Assembly: GCA_009926615.1 (NCBI GenBank)
Contig: RFOM01000026.1
Coordinates: forward strand, 1-47,395
Reading direction: 5' to 3'
DNA length: 47,395 nucleotides
Source of the DNA: Pseudomonadota bacterium
GTDB taxonomy: Bacteria > Bdellovibrionota_B > Oligoflexia > Silvanigrellales > Silvanigrellaceae
In this document: positions 1 through 7,730 of the stretch, piece by piece
Numbering within the stretch: position 1 is the stretch's first letter
How the letters are laid out: each line of letters starts with the position of its first letter
Translations under genes and position numbers: made by a program
The notes under the pieces: generated by a model
Seen by the model: only the letters and a program-made list of their open reading frames with translations
Databases searched by the model: none
What the model was told of the DNA's origin: nothing

Positions 1-516
1 TGCTACCTGAACAACGCAGCCATCGCGGCAAATTATCTCTCGCAGTACGGCAAAGTTCTGCTGATTGATTTTGACTATCATCACGGCAACGGAACGCAGT
101 CGATTTTTTACGACAATTCAGATGTCTTTTACCTCAGCACACACGGCAATCCGGCAATCGAATATCCCTACTTTACCGGCTACGAACACGAAATCGGAAT
201 CGACGACGGCATCGGCTTCAATCTCAACTGTCCGCTCGAACCGCATTGCGGACCTGAAGAATTTTTTAATTCATTCAGAACGGGGCTTGAAAAGGCACTC
301 ACAAAAGTTGATCCTAAATTCATAGTCTGTTCATGCGGTTTTGATGTGGCCGACAAAGATCCGCTCGGGCACTTCGGATTGCTGCCTGAAGATTTTCATA
401 CCTTGGGAGAGACGATCCGCTCCCTGAAAAAACCCACTGTTCATATTCAGGAAGGCGGCTATCTGGTCGAAAGACTGGGCCTCAACGTCGAGGCATATCT
501 GACAGCATTTTTGTAA
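1..516 (+). CDS. Histone deacetylase / acetylpolyamine amidohydrolase family protein (3' part)
   Basis: This is the C-terminal 171 residues of a zinc-dependent deacetylase; the 5' end lies outside the window and frame 1 is open from base 1 to TAA at 514-516. The segment DFDYHHGNGTQ near residues 23-33 is the family's Asp-x-His metal-ligand motif, GFDVADKDPLG near residue 113 carries the third metal-ligand Asp, and QEGGYL near residue 147 holds the transition-state Tyr. Bacterial members remove acetyl groups from polyamines or other small amides, or from protein lysines; the substrate cannot be told here. The gene is convergent with the RNase J gene, with only 8 bases between the stop codons. 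Confidence 0.85.
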   Translation, partial: CYLNNAAIAANYLSQYGKVLLIDFDYHHGNGTQSIFYDNSDVFYLSTHGNPAIEYPYFTGYEHEIGIDDGIGFNLNCPLEPHCGPEEFFNSFRTGLEKALTKVDPKFIVCSCGFDVADKDPLGHFGLLPEDFHTLGETIRSLKKPTVHIQEGGYLVERLGLNVEAYLTAFL

Positions 517-524
517 TTCCGAAA

Positions 525-2157
525 TTAAAGTCTGTGAACGAAAACCGAGATGACCGCCTTGTAGCCGACGTCGGATTCAAGTTCTCTGCGCACGGCAATT
601 CGCAGTTCTTCGCTCAGATTTTCTTCCGTCAAATGTGATTTTCTCTGGGCGCGGACAACCTCGCGGAACGATGCTTCAACCACTTTTCTGACTCTCTCGG
701 GCGTAACGTAAACACCTCTGACCTGAAGTTTCGGTTCGCCGAGCAACCGGCTCAGACCCGAATCCGCGAGAAGGGAAATTTCGATAATTCCGTTGCGTGC
801 GAGCATTACGCGATTACGCAATACATCGCTCGAACCCGGAATAACTCTCTCGCTGCCGACATAATCGCGGCCGGATTCCCAACGGTCGGTCACTCCGAGA
901 GCCTCGGGAGCAATTGTCAGCACGTCGCCGTTCTCAACCAGAAAGCAGTTTTCGGGCCTGACTCCTGCGTCCTGCGCGACACGCAGATGCTGGACGAGGT
1001 TTCTGAATTCGCCGTGCAGAGGCATAAACAGCTGCGGTTTGACGAGTGCAATTGAATCTTTCAAATCCTCTGCATAACCGTGTCCGCTGACATGAACGTC
1101 CGCATTTTTTCCGGTCAGCACCTGACAACCCAGCCGCCAGAACTGATTTATAAGCACACTGATTGATTTTTCATTCCCCGGAATTGCGCGGGCAGACAGT
1201 ATAACCAGATCATTTCCGTCAAGCCTGATGTTCTCGGCGCTGCCGAACGCCAGTCGGTTTGCACCGGAAAACATCTCTCCCTGAGTTCCGGTGCAGATGA
1301 TGCAGAGTTCATTGGGAGGAACCATTTTCAGTTCATCGGCGGTGACGACAAAACCGTCATCCACATCGCCAATCACACCCAGACGCCGCGAAATTTCATA
1401 GTTTCTGACCAACGACTTGCCAAGCAGAAGAACGCGGCGTCCGTTGGCGCGGGCAGCATCAAATATACTTTTGACCCGCCAGATGTTGCTTGCGAAGGTT
1501 GCGACAACGACGCGTCCCTGAGTTGTGCTGAACAGTCCGTTCAGACTTTCGGCAATCCGGCGCTCTTCCATGTCCCTGCCTGCAACAAAAACGTTGGTCG
1601 AATCGGACGTCATCAGCAAAGTCTTTTTGCCGGCAGTGATTCGCGCAAGATTGTCCAAAGTCACAGACCCCTCGGGAGCCGAACGGTCGACGCGAAAATC
1701 CCCCGTATGAAGCAGGTTGCCGTGCCTCGTTTCAAAAAACAGACCGCACGCATCCGGAATACTGTGGTTGACCGGAAACGGAGTGACCGAAGCATGCCGG
1801 AACACCGTCTTTTCCCAAACCTGCCAAATCTTTATTTCCGGTTGGGGCAGCCCCAGTCCGCGGAATTTTTCCTTAATCAGCTCGGCAGTGAACTCGGTGG
1901 TATAAATCGGTGCCTCAAATTCCGAATACATATAAGGAAGCGCGCCGATATGATCTTCGTGGCCGTGGGTAATCAGCCATGCCGCAGGCTTGATTCTCCA
2001 TCGACGGAAGAATAAGATCCATGCCGGGGAGATTTTCATCTGCAAACAAAGTCCCGCAATCAACAAAAAACCAAGAATCATCAACACGCCACAGGGTGAG
2101 ATTCATTCCAATCTCACCGCATCCCCCAAGGGGAATCACCTGAAATGCCTTATTCAT
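525..2157 (-). pseudogene. rnj: Ribonuclease J (metallo-beta-lactamase/beta-CASP RNase), frameshifted
   Basis: RNase J is a 5'-3' exo- and endoribonuclease for mRNA decay and rRNA maturation. The reading frame is broken. The ATG at 2157 (SD-like AAAGG upstream) opens a frame giving MNKAFQVIPLGGCGEIGMN and MDLILPS, the normal N-terminus. The family continues in a different frame from about base 2001, with KPAAWLITHGHEDHIGALPY holding the HxHxDH catalytic motif, through to TGA at 525. Beta-CASP motifs (LMTSDSTN, VATFASN, SGHGYAEDL, MPLHGEF) and the C-terminal domain are intact. The joined product would be about 543 residues. Compared with B. subtilis RNase J1 from memory, about six residues are missing at the junction, so this is a small indel as well as a shift. 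It is the last gene of the ExbB/AgmX block. Either a real inactivation or an assembly error is possible. Confidence 0.85.
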
Positions 2158-2166
2158 GAATTGCCT

Positions 2167-3918
2167 TTAACGTGTCATCCTATCGAGGGTGTCGAGATTT
2201 TCCCGCACCACGAAACGAAAAGGAAAAGTAATTGTAACGGCGCCGTTCAGCGGTTTCGGGAACGTCCACGCCCCGATTTTGCGCTGAAGGCAGCCAATGA
2301 AAACCTTATCTTTAATATCTGTCCGTTCAACCAGCAGACGCATAACCTTGCCGCTCAGGCCGATCGTCCACTTCCACTGAATACTCCCGCCCATCCTCGG
2401 GTTCCGGTTAAGTGCAAGATCATAGCAGCCTTTGATTTCCGGACTGCGGCTCCGGACAAAAACATCAACCTCGGCCATATTGATGACGGGAACGGGCTTG
2501 GGCGGAGGAGGAGGAGCAATCTTTCCAAGTGACAAATTCGCATTTTTGAAAAGATTTTCTTCAGTGCCTCCGGAAATGTCGACTGCCGGATTGGGCATGC
2601 TCAGTCCGCTTGCAAGAACCAGCGAATCACCGCTCCAGACGAACGGCTGGGCTTCATCATGCAATTCATCCGGCTGCGAATTATTTTCTGTTTTTTCTGA
2701 CCTCATTTTTCTTGCCAGAGCAGCAAAACTCTCTGAAAAATGGAAACTTTCTCGTTCCGTAAAAAACGCTTTCTCAGCCAGCCGGAAAAACAGGCCGGGC
2801 TCCTTGGGCACATCAAAGATTTGGGGAATCTCTGCTGACTGCTCTTTGAAAAATGCTGCCATGTATTTGTGCTCGGTTTCGAGCATGGTCACGGCAGCAT
2901 AATGCACTGAATCAAGCCTCTCCAGCCGTGCCTTCACACGCTCGGGAAGCGAACCTCTTTCTCCGCCCGCGGCAACGACGCTAAACGGAGTATAGGCATT
3001 CTGTCCGCTCAGGAACGAGCCGGGAGCCGCACTCTGTCGCACGGAACGTACGTTGCGCCACGCATTGTCCAGAGCGCTTTGCCAATTCCGTCGTGTTTCG
3101 AGGGCATCCTTCGGCACCGAAAAACCGCTCAGGACCGGAATTTTTGAATGATAAACACGCCCGTCATCCTCGGCATCCCATTTACGTCTGAGATCATCCA
3201 CCCATTTCACGGCATGGTCTGTGATTCGTTCCGGATTGAATTCAGTTGAATAAGCCCACGGCAAAATCTGGAAGTGGTCCGGATGAATGATGCCGGCAGC
3301 GGTAAAGGGCGACAAATCGGAAATGTTTCTGAACTCGCTCAACGGAGCTTTGTTCATCCACGTCATCGCGGGCACCATGACCAGCACTGTCATGACAACA
3401 CCCAATATAAATCCCGATTTTTCAAACGTCGACTGACCGTACGGCAGTGCAAACGGCGCCTTCGGCGCGCCTTTTATTTTCTGTACTGCTGCCGGAGGCT
3501 TAGGCTTCGCAACCCGAAAGACAATTGTGTAACCGGCAATCTCGATGGCCCCGCGGCTGCCCTCGGGAATATCAACCTCAAGCGGCTCAAGCACAGTTGC
3601 AAGTTCTTTCAAAGCACCCCGAGGCGCAATGAAATCCCGCACAGTCCCAAAGCGCTGACCGTCGGAAACAAATCCGTCCAAACGAGGATCAAGCAGCACT
3701 TTGCCGCCCCATTTTGTTCCCCTGAACAGGCGCAGGTCTGTGGGGAACGGGGCAAACGGAATAAGAAGATCTGCGGACGCGGATTTGCCAATCGTGACGT
3801 CGGAAGACGATGTCAGGCTGAATTTGCCTTCACACTGCAGAGCCTGTCCCTGAAAGACTTTTACAAACAGTTGGGCAACCGACTTGCCGGACGATTTGTT
3901 TGTCAGCGCCGCTGCCAT
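2167..3918 (-). CDS. AgmX/PglI C-terminal domain protein, TonB-like envelope protein
   Basis: A 583-residue inner-membrane-anchored protein. Residues 1-140 look like a small beta-rich cytoplasmic domain, possibly FHA-like (weak). One transmembrane helix lies at about 168-188. A long periplasmic region follows, then a proline-rich stretch (PPPPPKPVPV, about 470-478) and, from about 485 to 570, the AgmX/PglI-type C-terminal domain. That domain has the SPEIKGCYDLALNRNP start and a later Cys (FIGCLQRKIGAWTFP), as in proteins of the myxobacterial gliding machinery. The ATG overlaps the upstream ExbD-like stop as ATGA, with GGAGG 8 bases before it. Position next to ExbB/ExbD genes suggests it transmits force or ion-driven motion to the envelope; this is inference from family and context. 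Confidence 0.75.
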   Translation of the reverse strand: MAAALTNKSSGKSVAQLFVKVFQGQALQCEGKFSLTSSSDVTIGKSASADLLIPFAPFPTDLRLFRGTKWGGKVLLDPRLDGFVSDGQRFGTVRDFIAPRGALKELATVLEPLEVDIPEGSRGAIEIAGYTIVFRVAKPKPPAAVQKIKGAPKAPFALPYGQSTFEKSGFILGVVMTVLVMVPAMTWMNKAPLSEFRNISDLSPFTAAGIIHPDHFQILPWAYSTEFNPERITDHAVKWVDDLRRKWDAEDDGRVYHSKIPVLSGFSVPKDALETRRNWQSALDNAWRNVRSVRQSAAPGSFLSGQNAYTPFSVVAAGGERGSLPERVKARLERLDSVHYAAVTMLETEHKYMAAFFKEQSAEIPQIFDVPKEPGLFFRLAEKAFFTERESFHFSESFAALARKMRSEKTENNSQPDELHDEAQPFVWSGDSLVLASGLSMPNPAVDISGGTEENLFKNANLSLGKIAPPPPPKPVPVINMAEVDVFVRSRSPEIKGCYDLALNRNPRMGGSIQWKWTIGLSGKVMRLLVERTDIKDKVFIGCLQRKIGAWTFPKPLNGAVTITFPFRFVVRENLDTLDRMTR

Positions 3919-4478
3919 CAGTGCGCCTCCGCCGGTTTCTGAGCGGATGAATCTACCGCGTAGCGCAGTGTATCGAACCCGCTGCGGACAAGCGTCTTGG
4001 CCAGCGGCTGAACTTCTTTGAGGGACACTCTTCGATCCACCCAGACGTCAACCGTCCCCAATCCTGCGCTCAATTTCTTTTTCAGCAAAGCTGTCAGCTC
4101 AATATCACTGACCCTGTTCCGGATTGCCGTTTCCAGCTGACTGCGCTCGTCCGGAAACAAAAAAGAATGTCCGCTGTCGAAAATAATCCGGTGCTTTCCC
4201 TCAATTCCGGACGGCCGCACGCCGAGAGTCAGACTTGCGGGGTACGTGACACTTTTCGCGCGGTAACCGGATGTCACCGTATGAAGCGGGAGACTCAGAC
4301 TTTCGACCAGAAAAAAATCACTGCGAATTTTAAGAGTAAAAATAAAGATGAACCAAGTTAAAAATGCGCAAAATCCGTAGGCCAGCAAAATAGCCTGCGT
4401 AGGCCTGCCGGAATGTCTGGACTTACTCGGATGTCCCACCTTCCAAATGCCGAATTGTCGAGTCCCTTCGGTAAACAT
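3918..4478 (-). CDS. ExbD/TolR-like biopolymer transport protein (second copy)
   Basis: A 186-residue protein with a short cytoplasmic N-terminus, one transmembrane helix at about 29-48 (ILLAYGFCAFLTWFIFIF) and a periplasmic domain ending in a TolR-like beta/alpha pattern (VDVWVDRRVSLKEVQPLAKTLVRSGF). I call it from topology, size and position beside an ExbB-like gene rather than strong motif identity. The Asp that ExbD/TolR proteins carry near the start of the helix is not visible here, so this copy may be structural. It starts 10 bases after the preceding ExbD-like stop and overlaps the AgmX start by ATGA, implying translational coupling. Confidence 0.6.
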   Translation of the reverse strand: MFTEGTRQFGIWKVGHPSKSRHSGRPTQAILLAYGFCAFLTWFIFIFTLKIRSDFFLVESLSLPLHTVTSGYRAKSVTYPASLTLGVRPSGIEGKHRIIFDSGHSFLFPDERSQLETAIRNRVSDIELTALLKKKLSAGLGTVDVWVDRRVSLKEVQPLAKTLVRSGFDTLRYAVDSSAQKPAEAH

Positions 4479-4488
4479 CCATTCCCCG

Positions 4489-5046
4489 TCAGATAGGATT
4501 CACAAGATCCAAATTCACAATTTTAGGGCGCACCGGCTGCGAAAAAACCTTCCCGTTAATCTTTTCGACCGCATGCGACAATTCAGCCAAATCAGCAAAC
4601 GACAGACGGAGTTTTCGGCGCATGGATTCTCCTACGGCAACAACTTCGGCCGGACCGCTCAAATTCTCTCTGAACCAGTTCTCAAGCTCAGACTCCAGTT
4701 TCCCTATTTCGCCGGCTTCTGCGTTCTTCATGATGAGCCGGCCCGTCGCCTGAGGTGCGGTCACCTCGGAAATTTTTCCGAAAACCAAACCCTGTGCTCC
4801 CCAAAAGAACGCCGGAGTTCCGGCATCCAGCTGAGTCGTATCCACACCCGAACTCCGCGGAAGACTCGGGTACTTCACAAGAATCATCGTCGGCGGCTGC
4901 GCATACATCATCAACATTTGCGAGCCTGTCAGAGCAGCACCGACAGCGGTCATGACAGCCAGTATTCCCGCCCATGCACCCCACGCGAGATCAAATGATC
5001 TCTTCCTCGTCAGGTACGGGATCCGACCTCTCTGCACTGGCAACAT
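4489..5046 (-). CDS. ExbD/TolR-like biopolymer transport protein (first copy)
   Basis: A 185-residue protein with one transmembrane helix at about 22-47 and a periplasmic remainder. An Asp lies just before the helix (SFDLAWG, residue 19), where ExbD/TolR proteins keep the proton-carrying Asp; this match is by position only. The start at 5046 is supported by GGAGG 8 bases upstream. It lies inside the ExbB-like gene and gives a 56-base overlap in another frame, unusually long for this arrangement. It probably pairs with the neighbouring ExbB-like channel and the second ExbD-like protein. Sequence identity to known ExbD is low, so the family call is moderate. Confidence 0.55.
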   Translation of the reverse strand: MLPVQRGRIPYLTRKRSFDLAWGAWAGILAVMTAVGAALTGSQMLMMYAQPPTMILVKYPSLPRSSGVDTTQLDAGTPAFFWGAQGLVFGKISEVTAPQATGRLIMKNAEAGEIGKLESELENWFRENLSGPAEVVAVGESMRRKLRLSFADLAELSHAVEKINGKVFSQPVRPKIVNLDLVNPI

Positions 5047-5782
5047 CTTTATAGCCTCCGTTTACTCCTGGAGCTTCTTCCGCTTCGGCGACCTTCTCCT
5101 TGCCCATCTCTCCTGCCGCAGGCTGGGACACTGCCACAGGCTGCGCAAACACGGGCTGCATTTCAGGTGCAAGAAGATTCAAAATCACAGTCAGACTGTG
5201 TTCAATTTCACCCTCAAGACGGCTTGCCATTGCATCAAGTACGCCATAGGGAATCATCAGAAAAACAGATGCACCCAGTCCGAGTGCAATGGGTGTCAGG
5301 GCATGACTGAGTCCGCGGCTGAAGGCAAAACTCTTCAGTCCCAGCTCCAGACCGTCGACCATCTGAAAGCTCTGCCAAATGCCGTTGACGGCTGCCAGAG
5401 CACCCAGCAGAACTGCAACGGCTGCAAGGTTCGGCAACTGGGAAATACGCCGGCGAATGCGCGGCATAAAGGACAGAGTTTCTTCCGAGACAACCATTCT
5501 GACCCTGAAATTTTCAGTCTCATACGCTTCAATGGCTTTGGCAGTAATCACAGGAAGACCGCTGCTCCCTGATGCTGCGCAGTACTGTCGTGCCCTGTCG
5601 AGATCTCCGGCCGCGAGCATTCGCCTGAGTGTCAGATTGAATTTTGCAAAATTCAGACGGTAGGTAATCTGAAGCGCGATGAAACGCTCAAAAACGATAA
5701 CCCATCCGACCGCAAATATCGCGAGAATAATGTAGGGAACCGGTTCCCGAAGTCTGAACAGCTCATACATTTCCTGAATCAT
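4991..5782 (-). CDS. MotA/TolQ/ExbB-like proton channel family protein
   Basis: A 263-residue inner-membrane protein with the TolQ/ExbB layout: helix 1 at about 16-35 followed by FERF, a cytoplasmic loop, helices 2 and 3 at about 116-139 and 161-185, and a charged, acidic C-terminal tail. Helix 2 reads LLGALAAVNGIWQSF and helix 3 LTPIALGLGASVF. The polar Thr residues I would expect in the ion path (as in GTVWGI and TAIGL of typical members) are replaced by Ala and Ile. The ATG overlaps the stop of the preceding secreted-protein gene by ATGA. With the ExbD-like and AgmX genes it probably forms an energised or formerly energised envelope complex. Confidence 0.75.
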   Translation of the reverse strand: MIQEMYELFRLREPVPYIILAIFAVGWVIVFERFIALQITYRLNFAKFNLTLRRMLAAGDLDRARQYCAASGSSGLPVITAKAIEAYETENFRVRMVVSEETLSFMPRIRRRISQLPNLAAVAVLLGALAAVNGIWQSFQMVDGLELGLKSFAFSRGLSHALTPIALGLGASVFLMIPYGVLDAMASRLEGEIEHSLTVILNLLAPEMQPVFAQPVAVSQPAAGEMGKEKVAEAEEAPGVNGGYKDVASAERSDPVPDEEEII

Positions 5783-6102
5783 GGAGGTACTCCGATGCTG
5801 GATTTTTTATCTGAATCCGGATTCCGGCTGATTTGGGCAGAAGCATCTGAACGTTGCGTCTCTGCGGGCGGGGTGATGAACAAGTCCGCATTGCCGAGCA
5901 GCAGAACGAGTTCATCTTTCTTTGTCATTCGCGGACGAACCGAAAACGTATCCGGAGAATCGCTGACGGCCGCCGGAAAATCAGAAAGCATCGAAGCAGA
6001 CTGATCTCCGCGAATAATTAATGCATCATCAGCGCGCGCGGTGTGAGCACTGAATGCGCAAGCCCAGACAAAAATATTTCGACAGATCCCAGTCATAATC
6101 AT
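5779..6102 (-). CDS. Small secreted protein of unknown function, first gene of the ExbB/AgmX block
   Basis: I do not recognise this 107-residue protein. The N-terminus (MIMTGICRNIFVWACAFSA, then HTARA-DDA) is a signal peptide with likely cleavage after residue 24. The mature part is short, hydrophilic and probably extended, with Ser/Asp-rich ends and one more ordered stretch (KKDELVLLLGNADLFI). The stop overlaps the ExbB-like start by ATGA, so it is tied to that complex and could be a periplasmic accessory subunit. An ATG six bases downstream is an alternative start. Confidence 0.6.
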   Translation of the reverse strand: MIMTGICRNIFVWACAFSAHTARADDALIIRGDQSASMLSDFPAAVSDSPDTFSVRPRMTKKDELVLLLGNADLFITPPAETQRSDASAQISRNPDSDKKSSIGVPP

Positions 6103-6159
6103 ACCCTGCCCTGTGCCAGCATAGCAGGACTGACTGTGCTCAATTACTGCACACTTTAC

Positions 6160-7455
6160 CTATTCTTTATGTACGGACTGAAGAAAGTAAAACGAAGGCG
6201 AAAAACCGCGGTGCCGGCTGTCTGCCATGACTCGGTGAGCACAAATTTCAGCGATGTCGGAAAATTGATGCGCACTTGCCGAACGGGCCTTTTCGCGGCT
6301 CTGCACGAGGTCAACACTCCTCGCCAGTCCGTCTGCGCGCGACTGTTCAAGTGCGGCAATCAAAAAGCTGCCCGAACCTGCGTAGAAATCCAGACATCTC
6401 TGAGTGCGTCCGCCTCGGGGAGGAGGCACCATCGAAAGAAGTTGTGAAAGCAGCCCGACGGGCTTCGGAAAATCAAAGATCCGCTCACCGAAAACCGAGA
6501 GCAGTTCATCCTGTGCATCTTCATTTGTCGGCCAGCCGGTCCCGTCGTCCTCCGCGTGCCGGCGCTTTTGCTCTTCAGCAAGAACCCTCCGTCGCAACCC
6601 GAAATTCCGCGTGATGAATCCGGTTTTTTCCCAAAGCTCCTGCTGGATTCGAAAGGGACCGCTGATGCGCACAGAGTGCTCAACTTTGCCTTGCGCAACT
6701 TTCAGCGGATCATGCAGCCGGAACGTCAATGAACGGTTTGTAAATTCGCCCGCGGGATATTCACCGTCAGGACAATGCGCGGGAAATCCTGCCGGAATAA
6801 TTCTCCCGACAATTTTGTTTGATGCATTCAGGACGGGGCGTGTGGATTCTTCGGTCGGGCGACCGAGCAGCCGCGGACAAACCGAGCTGTTCTTTGCAAA
6901 GACGACCACATATTCAAGGACTGAACTCATGTGGCTGTCGAGAAAACTCGGCTTTCTTTTTCTGCGCCACTTGATCGTTCCCAGATGATTTTCGTGACCG
7001 AAAATTTCACGCATGACCGTCAAAAGATGACAGGCCTCATTGTCGTCAATGCTGACAAAAATCACGCCGGCTTCATCGAGCAACTCGCGGGCAACAAGCA
7101 GCCGCGGGTAAATGTCGTTGAGCCATGCCGCCGACGCGCCGCCTGCGCGCGCTTCCCGCCCTGAGCCTTTTTTGTCGTTGTAGGTCAGCGGGCTGCCGGT
7201 ATTGTAGGGGGGATCGATGTAGATCACATCAAAGCTGTCGCCTGCGACCCTCAACGTCTTGAGAACATCAAGGTTGTCACCGGCAATAATTCTGTGACTT
7301 GGCAGGTCGGGCAAAAGTGGAGTGCTGATTGCTCCTGACAACAGCGGGCTTTGGGGCAACCATGGCACCAGCCCGCCGTGATCCGGCGGCACGTGTGCGC
7401 GCAGGGCCGAATCAGATTTGCCGGACCAGACGAGTTCCAGCACCTGAAACTTCAC
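6160..7455 (-). CDS. Site-specific DNA adenine-N6 methyltransferase, type III Mod-like (beta class), apparently orphan
   Basis: A 431-residue S-adenosylmethionine-dependent DNA methyltransferase. Catalytic motif IV is DPPYNTG near residue 82, followed by the Mod-type sequence WLNDIYPRLLVARELL and GVIFVSIDDNE. The SAM-binding motif I comes later as DFYAGSGSF, preceded by FDFPKPVGLL. This motif IV before motif I order is the beta class. It is shorter than usual type III Mod subunits (around 600 residues). No restriction subunit or separate specificity gene is nearby, so a regulatory or orphan methylase is likely. The start is GTG at 7455 and forms a GTGA overlap with the stop of the acidic protein upstream. 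Confidence 0.85.
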   Translation of the reverse strand: MKFQVLELVWSGKSDSALRAHVPPDHGGLVPWLPQSPLLSGAISTPLLPDLPSHRIIAGDNLDVLKTLRVAGDSFDVIYIDPPYNTGSPLTYNDKKGSGREARAGGASAAWLNDIYPRLLVARELLDEAGVIFVSIDDNEACHLLTVMREIFGHENHLGTIKWRRKRKPSFLDSHMSSVLEYVVVFAKNSSVCPRLLGRPTEESTRPVLNASNKIVGRIIPAGFPAHCPDGEYPAGEFTNRSLTFRLHDPLKVAQGKVEHSVRISGPFRIQQELWEKTGFITRNFGLRRRVLAEEQKRRHAEDDGTGWPTNEDAQDELLSVFGERIFDFPKPVGLLSQLLSMVPPPRGGRTQRCLDFYAGSGSFLIAALEQSRADGLARSVDLVQSREKARSASAHQFSDIAEICAHRVMADSRHRGFSPSFYFLQSVHKE

Positions 7456-7730
7456 TCTTCGTCGTCGAATTCGGCATCAGACTCAACTTCATCCCAGTTG
7501 AATCCGTTGGCCGCGATCACAATCTCGTAATATGTGTTGTTGCGCTTGACGAGATCTCCGGTGAAAAAGCACTCCTGACCGTCGACTGTCAGAACGTTGG
7601 GAACTTCCTCGTCTTCATTATCGACATCGTAGCCCGCCTCACGGTAAATCGATACAACGGTTTCGACGTCCACGAGGTAGTACTGGCCGTTGCCAAATGC
7701 TCTTTCCGCGATTGAGGCAGGTGTTGTCAT
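7452..7730 (-). CDS. Small highly acidic protein, translationally coupled to the DNA methyltransferase
   Basis: I do not recognise this 92-residue protein. It has 23 Asp/Glu against 4 Lys/Arg, and the acidic residues cluster near residues 36-42 and in the last 17 residues (ending EFDDEE). The start is well supported by AAGGA 7 bases before the ATG. Its stop overlaps the methylase GTG start. Charge and coupling fit a regulator or DNA-mimic partner of the methylase, but that is speculation. It could equally be an unrelated acidic housekeeping protein. Confidence 0.6.
   Translation of the reverse strand: MTTPASIAERAFGNGQYYLVDVETVVSIYREAGYDVDNEDEEVPNVLTVDGQECFFTGDLVKRNNTYYEIVIAANGFNWDEVESDAEFDDEE

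Noticed and set aside
1990..2030. Programmed frameshift in RNase J
   Set aside because: No slippery heptamer, internal SD or stop-codon slip site is visible, and residues appear to be missing, which frameshifting does not explain.
2432..2902. 156-codon plus-strand frame opposite the AgmX-like gene
   Set aside because: No ribosome site or recognisable motif; the minus-strand gene is supported by SD, overlaps and a known C-terminal domain.
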